Below, piece after piece: positions 8,498-17,755 of a DNA stretch of 17,755 nt. How positions within the stretch are numbered: position 1 is the first letter of the stretch; each line of letters starts with the position of its first letter. Position numbers and translations under genes: made by a program. The notes below the pieces were generated by a model. That model did not search any database, was not told the origin of the DNA, and worked only from the letters and a program-made list of their open reading frames with translations. This DNA comes from Physocladia obscura (Eukaryota; Chytridiomycota; Chytridiomycetes; Chytridiales; Chytriomycetaceae), in assembly GCA_027596945.1 (NCBI GenBank), contig JADGJH010000504.1:1-17755 (forward strand). The letters run 5' to 3'.

Positions 8498-9528
8498 TCA
8501 TTCACATAATTCAATCTGTGACAGATTTCTTTCAATTCTTGAATTTATTTGAAACTGATTGTTGCAGCAAGTGTTTTCAATTCTGTTTTTAGCTAAGGTG
8601 AGTAAGAGACAGAACTTGGGACTCCCAAAATTAACTCCTACTCCTGGAGGCGCAACTGGAGAGAAGGTTAAATGAAAAACCCGAGCTTGGTCGAATAAAG
8701 ACCTGGAACTTTTTGACGTACAAAAGCGGCTTGTTGTCAAAGACAAATACAATTGTACTTCCGATAGCTCCTCTCTGTCAAAAGATTCATATAATATCGA
8801 AGTTTCGCGAAGATGGTTTTGACGCCTTGCCTCCGACACTGAATTATTGACAGCACCTACTTCAGCTTTTTTGATCATTTTCCAAGTCTTCAAGGGACCT
8901 GTCAAGGTCATCAAATTGCTGAGAATCTGGTACTTGAGAAACATGTCCATTATATCTTGTGTGTTCTTTTGTTAGACGGTCATGTAGAACCTTTAGTAGC
9001 TTTTCCAGCTGAGGCTTGATACGAATGATAAGAAAACTAAAGAGTGTGTTCTCGAGCTGTTATTTATTTGGTTCAATATAAAGTTGACGTCGTTGTGTGC
9101 ATTGCGAAACATCTTTCAGCTGCATCTTGAGTTCCCTGGTATTGCTTTTTGAAATCAAGCAAGAAAAATTGGGGAAGCGTATGTGGAATCGTATAAAAAC
9201 GAAGTCTGCGAATTCTCCACGGCATTAACATACTCGATTACAGTAACGACAAATTTAGAATTTGTTGGTAAATCAAACCTTGGGATCATAGAATTAATCA
9301 GAATACCCTTACTCTGTTTTTGATGATTATGGTTACGCAGCTGTGGAAGTTTAATTTCGCCTCTAATACATGAATGTGGAGTGTCTGCAGGAGCAACAGG
9401 GTTTCTGGTAGCATGCGGAATTATTTTACTTCAGTTCTTAACTAAACAAATATTCACTAGAAGGTCAATTCACCTTATTAACTATGACTTACCGTAGATG
9501 CAATGTCTTCGAGAAACAAGTGTGACAT
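8498..9528 (-). CDS. Unrecognised multi-exon locus, exon structure unresolved (gene or pseudogene)
   Basis: Several protein-like open segments follow one another on the minus strand. They are a possible first exon, 9528-9493 (MSHLFLEDIAST), ending at a perfect GTAAGT donor; 9406-9155 (RNPVAPADTPHSCIRGEIKL...); 9143-9060 (NTRELKMQLKDVSQ...); 9056-8862, entered by a good ..AATAACAG acceptor and strongly helical (RIKPQLEKLLKVLHDRL, FDDLDRSLEDLENDQK); and about 8836-8498 (EARRQNHLRETSILYESFDR...). They lie in different frames, with plausible acceptors but no complete phase-consistent set. The start is 71 bp downstream of the EAF6 stop on the same strand. It may be a lineage-specific coiled-coil gene or a decaying one. 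I name no function. Confidence 0.35.
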
Positions 9529-9598
9529 GAAAGAAAAAATAAGCATACGCGTTAACGCAATTAAATGTATGTATGTTATTTGGTTTTTTAATAAAAGT

Positions 9599-10067
9599 TC
9601 AACTATTGTGTAGTGATTTTTGGTACGTGACTGAGCTCTGGGAAAAAATGCGATCACTTTCTTGGATTTTGAATTTGCGAGCGTGTCCTTTAGAGTCAAC
9701 GCTGCGGTTGACTGCGTTGATGTATCCGTCGTATCCTTTCACAATGTTTCCGTTCGGGTCATCCAAGTAACTTCCTTCGTACGAATAAATGTTTGCTTCG
9801 ATTGCAACGAGTTGTCGATCGAGAGTTTTCTTCTTTGCCATTAAATCGGCAAGTTCGCGCTCGACTTGCGACAGTTTCTGGCCGATGATTTGGATTTGTT
9901 AAATTGCAACTTCAACAGAATGCGACGCAAACCTCGAGTTTCTGTGAATCAAGTACAGTGCCGTTTGCAGTGTTCACAGTATTCGGCTGAACAGTTGTTA
10001 AATTTGCCGATGTGGATTGAGTTGCAGTTGTGGTTGTTGCCACTGTATCTTGGTTTGGTTCATTCAT
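9599..10067 (-). CDS. EAF6: Eaf6-family subunit of NuA4/HBO1-type histone acetyltransferase complexes
   Basis: Exons 10067-9933 and 9877-9599 (intron 55 nt, phase 0) encode 137 aa. A Thr/Asn-rich N-terminal tail of 45 residues precedes a coiled coil (about 46-76, KLSQVERELADLMAKKKTLD). The family signature follows: IYSYEGSYLDD (75-85), GNIVKGYDGY (88-97) and ESDRIFSQSSVTY (118-130). In yeast and animals Eaf6/MEAF6 is a small non-catalytic subunit of MYST acetyltransferase complexes, acting in the nucleus on chromatin. Length is in the fungal range; the stop shortly after SSVTY agrees with the compact fungal form. The gene diverges from RPT1 with only 24 bp between ATGs. A weak GT after SSVT could allow a spliced C-terminal variant, which I consider unlikely. 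Confidence 0.88.
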
Positions 10068-10091
10068 TAGAAAAAGATCACAAAAGGAAAC
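10068..10091. promoter_or_regulatory. 24-bp spacer between divergent EAF6 and RPT1 start codons
   Basis: Only these bases separate the two ATGs, so any shared promoter or 5' UTR must overlap the opposing gene's first exon. The sequence is A-rich on the RPT1 strand (AAAAAGATCACAAAAGGAAAC), giving a favourable A at -3 for RPT1. No TATA box was seen inside. Confidence 0.6.
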
Positions 10092-12085
<1,994 letters not shown>

Positions 12086-12210
12086 AGTTGGATATTGATT
12101 CTTCAAACTTCACGTTAAAAAAATCAAATAATAATTTTTGTCTTGCATATTGATTGAAATTGAAAAACTATGCGGGTTGGCACAGATTTGGTTTATTTTT
12201 ACTCGTTCAA
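12086..12210. terminator. 125-bp intergenic space between convergent proteasome genes
   Basis: Both genes end here, RPT1 at 12085 and the alpha-4 gene at 12211. The AT-rich stretch includes AAAAAATCAAATAATAATTTTT around 12117-12138, suited to polyadenylation signals in either direction; no canonical AATAAA was seen. Overlapping 3' UTRs are likely. Confidence 0.4.
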
Positions 12211-13364
12211 TTACTTTGAGCCGCCAGGAGTCTTTGACGCCGCCTCTGCGGTATTTTCTGCTTCAATAATTGCAGCAATGCTTTCAACTTCCTCAGCGGT
12301 CAAGTTTCTCAAGACACTATCTGGACCCATTGTAGAAATTTCGATATTCTTTGCACCCGTTTGAACAATTTCCAAAAGAGAACGAACAGCGAGTTTGATA
12401 CTGTCATCATCCGACATTTCTTCCTTGTAATTCTTCTCGAGAAATTCGCGGACGGTTTTTGAACTGCGGCCGATTGCATTCGCCTTCATTTTAAAAAAAA
12501 ACATTAATTATCGAGTTTTAATTCGAGTTCAGGGTAGTGTCAACAATAATGGTGCCACTAGGTTACCTTCCATGCTGAGTAGATTCCAGATGGGTCCGTC
12601 TGGTACAACTTTGGAATTTTGTCACTGTCAAATCCGATAATAAGAGTGGAGATTCCGAATGGACGAACACCACCGCTTTGTGTGTATTTCTACAAGAGAG
12701 TAAGCATATGGAATATTTGGAACAAAAGTTGTGCCGGCTGTGATGATGAATTTCACCTGCTGAATTCCTGCAATATAGCGGGTAATATACTCAATAGACA
12801 CGGGATCTTCGACAGTCAAACGATGAGATTGACATTCAATACGCGCTTTGTTCACAAGGACTCTCGCGTCGGCGTTTAAACCTGGAGTGGAAAGAATAAA
12901 AAATCAAAAGCCGCGTTTACATTGCAACAAAAACTTTTGAACCTGCAAACGCCATACAAACATGGTCATCCAAAAGCGCAATCTTACGGACAGTTCTTGG
13001 ATCCTGCAATTTGAGTGTAGACTTCTTTTCGACACCCAGAACGACAATGTTCTTTCCACGCACGCCAACCTTAAAAGTCGAAATTAAAAACAAAAGGTGT
13101 CAGAATGAAAACAAAGAAATGCATTCTGCAGAGTTGAAATTACAGCGCAGGTTCCTTTGCGAACGGCTTCGACAGCCTGTAGCAATTTTCGGTTTTAGGA
13201 TTTTATGTTAGCGTTAAGATCGCCGTTGTACTGAATGTGTGAATTTACGTATTCGACTTGGAATAAATTTCCGTCAGGTGAAAATACTGTGAGTGCGCTA
13301 TTATTTGAGTTTGCTGTTTAGTTTTGGATTGGCTGCACTCGTCTCCATACCGATCATAACTCAT
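12211..13364 (-). CDS. 20S proteasome subunit alpha-4 (PSMA7/Pre6 type)
   Basis: Exons 13364-13351, 13297-13249, 13176-13144, 13069-12943, 12881-12757, 12689-12567 and 12483-12211 encode 247 aa (human PSMA7: 248). Alpha subunits form the non-catalytic outer rings of the 20S core that gate substrate entry and dock the 19S base. The alpha signature is at the N-terminus ([21 protein letters not shown], residues 1-21, then EAVRKG). [50 protein letters not shown] and YQTDPSG mark it as alpha-4. Exon 1 is only 14 nt and exon 3 only 33 nt. AVEAVRKG replaces the usual AQEAV/AMEAV. The C-terminal tail ([13 protein letters not shown]) is divergent and lacks a lysine-rich cluster. Confidence 0.95.
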
Positions 13365-13640
13365 TTTTCAAAAATAAAATAAGATTCATGACAGATAAAT
13401 CAGAAAAACAGCAAAGGAAATAGGTGTTCCAATATTTTCGTTGAGAAATATGGAGCAGCCCTGAGCGATCGCAACAGATAGCAGAGGAGAGCTCAAACTA
13501 AAAGCTCACTTGCTTTGACAAAAAAACTGCAGGCCATTTGTTCATTCAGTAACTTGAGAAACTGTTGGATATCAACTACAGTGCAAACATCAACTTTGAA
13601 AGAGGTGTTACAGCTGCATTACATATTTTTGTGCATCACT
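13365..13640. promoter_or_regulatory. Upstream region of the alpha-4 gene
   Basis: The promoter of the minus-strand alpha-4 gene must lie here. I see no GGTGGCAAA-type Rpn4 element and no clear TATA. The stretch 13440-13540 is more GC-rich than the rest, and no ORF is convincing. The repeat-derived region begins beyond it. Confidence 0.35.
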
Positions 13641-13650
13641 TTTATTTCTT

Positions 13651-13953
13651 TTGATTAAACTTACCTTTACAGCTATTTTTAATACTTATTCAATTTGCTA
13701 TCTTAAAGGTGACAGAGCAAAAGCAATTGCAAAAAATATTGACAGCAACAGTAACCCAGATATTGTGTTTTTTGGAAATATGGCAAGCATTTTTAATGAG
13801 GCAGATAAAAATCTTGAACACAAGAGATTAGTCAAGATATATTGAAGCAAATTTAGTGTGAGTTTGATTGAAGCTGGATTTACTGAAGAGAAAAAGCTTC
13901 CTAAGCTTGAGGCTGGTCCATCAGCAAAAGCTGGCATCAGTCAAAGCTGGTAA
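13651..13953 (+). pseudogene. Coding remnant of unknown family
   Basis: A frame ending at 13845 contains GDRAKAIAKNIDSNSNPDIV and FFGNMASIFNEADKNLEHKR; after its stop, a peptide in the same frame (SLIEAGFTEEKKLPKLEAGP, then SAKAGISQSW) continues to a TAA at about 13951. The start of the protein-like part follows a pyrimidine-rich stretch ending in AAAG (about 13709), resembling an acceptor. Not recognised; it may belong to the neighbouring retroelement region or be an independent decayed gene. Confidence 0.3.
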
Positions 13954-14139
13954 GCAGTCAAGAGTCATTGAACCTGCAACATCTGCATTAAACAATTGAA
14001 ACTCACCACAGCAAAGCAATGGGAATAGGTCCAGAATGAACTCAGAAAATGTCTGAACCCTGACTAGGTCCCGAGAATAGCCAAGTGGTGTCTTTTATGC
14101 TCTGGAGATAAATAGAATAGATATGATAAATAGAAACAG

Positions 14140-15540
14140 GTAAATATGGTTAATAAATACATCCACAATGTTTTCTCCTTTTTCCATTAAGATACTGAGT
14201 CCTTGTTCTGGAACCACCAGCAACAAGAACCCTTCTGTCAATGCCAGCATCTAGAGCCGCCTCATCACCCATTGCCCTGGTTACCCAACCATGTCCTGTT
14301 AGCTGGAGGTAAACTTCTCTTTGCAAGCTTGTATTTGCTGGTCCAATCATCAGGCAGTCCACTCCACTTCTGGCAATACTGGCACGCTATGCCATTGTTG
14401 GATTTCCATTCTATAATTTTACCAATCTTGAATGTTGACATGGTCATTTTTAGGTCTTTTCCTGCAAATGGGTTTGGACTTATGACTGTCTGCTTTTTTA
14501 GTAGTGTTTTCCCTCTTTATCTTTCTCATGGAGTGCCTCTTTTAATGTGTTATACCAACTGTAGGTATCATTTTTTAGATACCTGCGCTTCATGTCTTTT
14601 ATTGTGAGAAGGCTTGTACTGTCTGCACATAGAACTTGCTCCAGAAATATTATATCATGGTATGCCAAATTTTCTGCTATTTGATTATATATTACATAGT
14701 TAATATTGAAGTTTCACCACCCTCTACTTTGCCAAATTTTTTTACTGGTATGCCTTCTTTAGTGTTGTATTTAGCTGCTAAAAGTGAGAATTGGTGTTTG
14801 TGCATTCTTGCCATGACTGTGCCCAGGAAGTACTCTTTGGTATTGGTTTATCCTGCCAATTAACCATTTTTCAGGTGCATAAGCATGGTTCATGCAAAGT
14901 TGAATAGCCATTGCTAGAATTTCTTTTACATTTTTTGTTGATTTTAGTATTAGTTTTTTGGAAATGCCACTAGGGTCTGGGGCATTTTTGTAATTGCCTC
15001 CATGATTGTGTCAGCTGTGACTTTGTCTTCCATGCTGGAGTAGATGGCTGAATTAATTTCTGCAATTGATTTGTATGCTTGGTAATATGCAGAGCCTTCT
15101 TTGAACCCTTTGGGGTTGTCTGCTTTGAAAAACCTCTTTTGTTTGCCTGGTTACTTCTTCCAGGATTGTTCCAGGATTATATGAGATCTTTCCCTCTCGT
15201 TTATCACCTTTTAAGTTAATGCTGTCAACTCTGAAATTGTTGTTTTTACCAAGTATTTTCTTAAGGTATTTTGTTGATTGTCTCTTTAATTAACTTATTT
15301 TTCAATTTTCTCCTGTAGTATCCTTTGCCACTGTTTTGAGAATTGTTTATTTGTATTGTGGAGTTCCCTTGTTAGTCACAACATTGATTTTGTCTTGGCA
15401 AGTGTGTTGTCAGCTATTGTGTCAAAGCATGGTATACCATCTAAAGCCACATATGCATCCTGCATTCTTCACCACTCACTATCCAGTCTCTTTCAAGTTC
15501 TTTGTTTGCACTGTGTATATCATACCATAGTTTAAATGCT
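14140..15540 (-). mobile_element. Decayed non-LTR (LINE-like) retrotransposon, reverse-transcriptase region
   Basis: Minus-strand pieces in order: KLWYDIHSANKELERDW near 15530; KREGKISYNPGTILEEV near 15200-15150, resembling the segment before the RT domain of LINE proteins; FFKADNPKGFKEGSAYYQ and ITK (15135-14985); APDPSGISKKLI ... AIQLCMNHAYAPEKWLIGRI (about 14990-14855), matching the APGPDGIP...P..WK.G.I RT motifs; then 14698-14498, 66 open codons (YVIYNQIAENLAYHD...LEQVLCADSTSLLTIKDMKR). Many stops and frameshifts separate them. No YxDD motif is visible and the spacing is too short for a whole palm, so an internal deletion is likely. Inactive. Confidence 0.6.
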
Positions 15541-15659
15541 TTAAGTGCTAACATAATCAAATTTTAATTTTTGAACAGAATCACCAGATTTGCACAGAAT
15601 TATGTTGCTATTTCTTAATTTTTATTCAATTGAATAGTTACATTATTCTGCTCTTGGAT

Positions 15660-15752
15660 TCACTGATCGCCAAATTCATCAAATTGATCATCGGCAAAGA
15701 ATGTCTGCATCAGCTTGTCTTCAGAGAGTGATTTAATATGTTTTGAGCATGT
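15660..15752 (-). pseudogene. C-terminal coding remnant with acidic end
   Basis: This is a 30-codon minus-strand frame (TCSKHIKSLSEDKLMQTFFA then DDQFDEFGDQ) ending in TGA at 15660-15662. Just upstream another frame reads LKIDPNQPEQNMCINSY, suggesting a frameshifted ORF of at least 50 codons. It precedes the retrotransposon fragments on the same strand and may be the end of that element's upstream ORF, or an unrelated fragment. Confidence 0.3.
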
Positions 15753-15955
15753 TTTCAGTAGGAATTGATACACATGTTTTGTTCAGGTTGATTTGGATCT
15801 ATTTTCAGGTAATTGGTGATTGGGAGTAAGATGAATTAAACTTCAATTTCCCAAGGGAAATTTTTTGGGATGTAACAACACTTACAAGATCTTGAAATTT
15901 CACGTGATATATGAGCCATTCTATTTTGGTTTCTTGCACTTGTTTTTGTAGATAT

Positions 15956-16019
15956 CAAAATTGTGTGAGTAAATTTCTCTATATGTGAAATGTATGAGAA
16001 ATTTACCCACACAATTTTG
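15956..16019. repeat. Near-perfect inverted repeat (24-bp arms, 16-nt loop)
   Basis: The left arm is 15956-15979 and the right arm 15996-16019; the arms are reverse complements at 23 of 24 positions, with a single A/C mismatch that becomes a G-U pair in a minus-strand transcript. The loop reads TATATGTGAAATGTAT. The arms do not extend beyond these limits. This could be a tiny foldback element, a MITE remnant, or a hairpin RNA source. Confidence 0.85.
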
Positions 16020-16144
16020 TGAACAGTCGCAATCAAGACAATTTATACACAACTGCCTGGTATTGAATCGGCAAATTTCAATCGATAGATGCAGACACTA
16101 ATGGCTGATAACAATATAATTGATATTTTCAAGTTTTGAGAGAG

Positions 16145-16178
16145 GGAGAGAATCATTGATGGAGAGATAATCATTGAT
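16145..16178. repeat. Short tandem duplication
   Basis: Two units, GGAGAGAATCATTGAT (16145-16160) and GGAGAGATAATCATTGAT (16161-16178), differ by a two-base insertion. It lies about 110 bp upstream of the UPF0658 start codon, so it may be in its promoter. Confidence 0.8.
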
Positions 16179-16285
16179 GGGAATAGACAATGTACATTTG
16201 TCTGATTAACAATATACTGTTATAGTCAGTTGGTGAGAGAGATTTTTGACAAGCCCAATTGAAAAAAGTTGAAAAGAAAACAAGG

Positions 16286-17755
16286 ATGGATGTGAACAAC
16301 ACAGCCGCAACAATGCGGCGGCTGGACGACACCGAAACGGCAAAAAGCAGTGTATTCGACACCTTAAGAAAGCAGAGTCAGAGCCCGTATCAGTTCCAGC
16401 AACAGCAGCAGCAGCAGCAGCAGCAACGTGCTGTCAGCGCTGCCGGTTTCTCTGAGTACGCCATGGGAAAGAACCAGAGCGTGTATTCAACCGTCATGGG
16501 CCTGGTATAATATCAATAACAATGGCAATACTTCGCAATACTATAATAATATTCAAACACTTGCTTTCAACAGAACCTGTGGGCGAAGGCTAGCATTGTA
16601 CTTTCACTTGTACAATTTGTGGTGATTGTCGTTGCAGAGATTCTAGTTCTCATTAAGCATCTTGCCGAGCTCAATGATCTGAATGCCATCTATGTAATCC
16701 ACCCCGACTGGCTGCTGCTGGTCAACGAGGCCACTTTCACCATCATTCCCTTTGCTGAGGCAATCACAATTTACGAGGGCCTTTTCATAGCTGCCCAAAT
16801 ATTTTTGCTTATTCTGTCTATCGATGCGGTTTGCTTATTTTTCATCTTGTTTTGTTTCCTTCAACCGTTTTTCCCTTTTTTTATGTTCATGGGTTTTGAA
16901 CTTTGAATTATTTCAATAATTTTAATGTTAGATACTCTCGTCTTCAAAAATCCAACTCGTCGTAACAACAATTTTCAATCTCGCAGTTGTTGGTTACTCT
17001 GTTGAGCAATATATTCAATCTGGAAGCTTGATCGACCAAGTTGGATCCACACACTATGGTTTTTTACAATCGTATGGCTTTCAATTTCATCGTACTGCTC
17101 CTTACGAAATCGTAGTCATTTCGCTTGGAATCGTATTTTTCCTTCTTTGGACTTTCGTAGCGACGAAACTCTACAATCTATTTGGATGGAACGTCTTCAA
17201 GGAGCTTGGTGCCGATGTCGAAGTCAGAAGTACGTTTTCAATTGTTGCATCACAAACGAATATCATAATGAATTGAATAAAAAAAAATATAAAATAAAAA
17301 AATAAAAAATAGAACGATTGACAGTGTATCATATTTACATGACTCTTCTCAAAATCGATGTTTTCTTTTTCATTAGCATCGTTATTCAATATATTCTGTT
17401 AGTATTTGGCGACGAAGCGTCGACAAACAAGACAATCACCATCATTTTGACTCCAATCGCGGTCGTAGGTCTTTTACTTGTTGCTTACTTTTCTGTTACG
17501 CGTGAATCCAATATCCTCATGACACTACTGCTTGTTGCACTTTCCGGGTGCATCGGATTCCTGGTCGACAGAATTATTGACATTTGGACAGTCACAGATA
17601 TGACGAAATATGAAAGTTCCAAAACTAGTTTAACTCTCTTTTCCGTTCTCACACTGATTGCAGCGCTGGCAACTTTTGTGGTGGCTGTATTAAACTTTTT
17701 GAATTTTGGAAAGGGATTGATGCAATCTTGTGAGTGCCTTTTTTTGATCTTGTTT
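16286..17755 (+). CDS. UPF0658 family Golgi-type multipass membrane protein (5' part)
   Basis: Exons 16286-16504, 16574-16828, 16932-17229 and 17313-17729 are phase-consistent; a GTGAGT donor at 17730 shows the gene continues beyond the window. About 396 residues are visible. The N-terminus is soluble and carries a mostly CAG-encoded polyglutamine run (YQFQQQQQQQQQQR). Transmembrane helices follow: VLSLVQFVVIVVAEILVLI, an AAQIFLLILSI segment, QLVVTTIFNLAVVGY, EIVVISLGIVFFLLWTFVA, DVFFFISIVIQYILLVF, PIAVVGLLLVAYF, LLLVALSGCIGFLV and TLFSVLTLIAALATFVVAVL. LFGWNVFKELGADVEVRKRL and the YxxxLLKIDVFFF pattern fit the fungal UPF0658 family, reported in the Golgi of fission yeast; the biochemical role is unknown. 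ATG 16286 is the first in frame. The Q-run is an addition I do not associate with the family. Confidence 0.85.
16401..16427 (+). repeat. CAG-dominated polyglutamine run in UPF0658 exon 1
   Basis: Consecutive glutamine codons, nearly all CAG with CAA at the edges, lie in the cytosolic N-terminal region before the first membrane helix. CAG runs are prone to length change, so this site should vary between isolates. Confidence 0.8.

Larger units (their letters stand above)
15753..16285. promoter_or_regulatory. Upstream region of the UPF0658 gene
   Basis: Apart from the hairpin (15956-16019) and the short tandem duplication (16145-16178), no gene is visible. The 100 bp before the start are AT-rich (for example ATATAATTGATATTTTCAAG near 16113-16132); no TATA box position can be assigned. 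Confidence 0.35.

Noticed and set aside
9478..9598. Spliced C-terminal extension of EAF6 through a donor at GTACCA
   Set aside because: The donor is weak, the 14-nt following exon does not join in a good frame, and the unspliced end agrees with compact fungal Eaf6 proteins.
12211..13364. PACE (Rpn4) elements coordinating the proteasome genes
   Set aside because: GGTGGCAAA was not found in the upstream regions, and that regulator is mainly known from ascomycete yeasts.
14203..14607. 134-codon plus-strand ORF rich in Leu, Phe and Cys
   Set aside because: It lies antisense to recognisable retroelement peptides and has no protein-like motifs.

Overview
The window looks like a fungal nuclear genome segment, probably from an early-diverging lineage. 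The evidence is short spliceosomal introns (mostly 47-90 nt, GT...AG) in almost every conserved gene, AT-rich spacers, a fungal-type UPF0658 Golgi membrane protein, and orthologues of 26S/20S proteasome subunits and of the NuA4 subunit Eaf6. The species cannot be read from the sequence. All gene models are hand-spliced and were checked for reading-phase consistency.

Layout. (1) 1-1925: repeat-rich, holding a stop-broken copy of an unrecognised repeat ORF (138-758, minus), an imperfect direct repeat (933-1102) and a coding remnant (1365-1685). (2) 1925-5364: two tandem minus-strand genes for glutamine-rich, coiled-coil proteins. They share N-terminal, coiled-coil and basic C-terminal motifs and two intron positions. 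Only the upstream one (3712-5364) has a PH domain, so I read them as diverged paralogues. (3) 5365-8108: AT-rich mobile-element debris, including a 119-codon frame with one stop (7122-7481) and a second, stop-free copy of the first repeat ORF (7755-8108, plus). (4) 8105-9528: an unrecognised, fragmentary multi-exon minus-strand locus. (5) 9599-13364: a compact housekeeping block. EAF6 (minus) and RPT1 (plus) diverge with 24 bp between start codons. RPT1 converges on the alpha-4 20S proteasome gene (PSMA7/Pre6-type, minus) with 125 bp between stop codons. (6) 13365-16285: another repeat block with a decayed non-LTR retrotransposon on the minus strand and a 24-bp-arm hairpin. (7) 16286-17755: the 5' part of a UPF0658 gene, running off the window.

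Functional context. RPT1 (base ATPase of the 19S cap) and alpha-4 (20S gate ring) belong to the same particle and lie tail to tail. EAF6 is a chromatin acetyltransferase subunit sharing an extremely short upstream region with RPT1. I found no RNA gene, CRISPR array or bacterial-type operon. I did not find a convincing new multi-gene system; the best leads are the paralogue pair, the EAF6-RPT1 spacer, the repeat-ORF family and the unresolved 8.1-9.5 kb locus.
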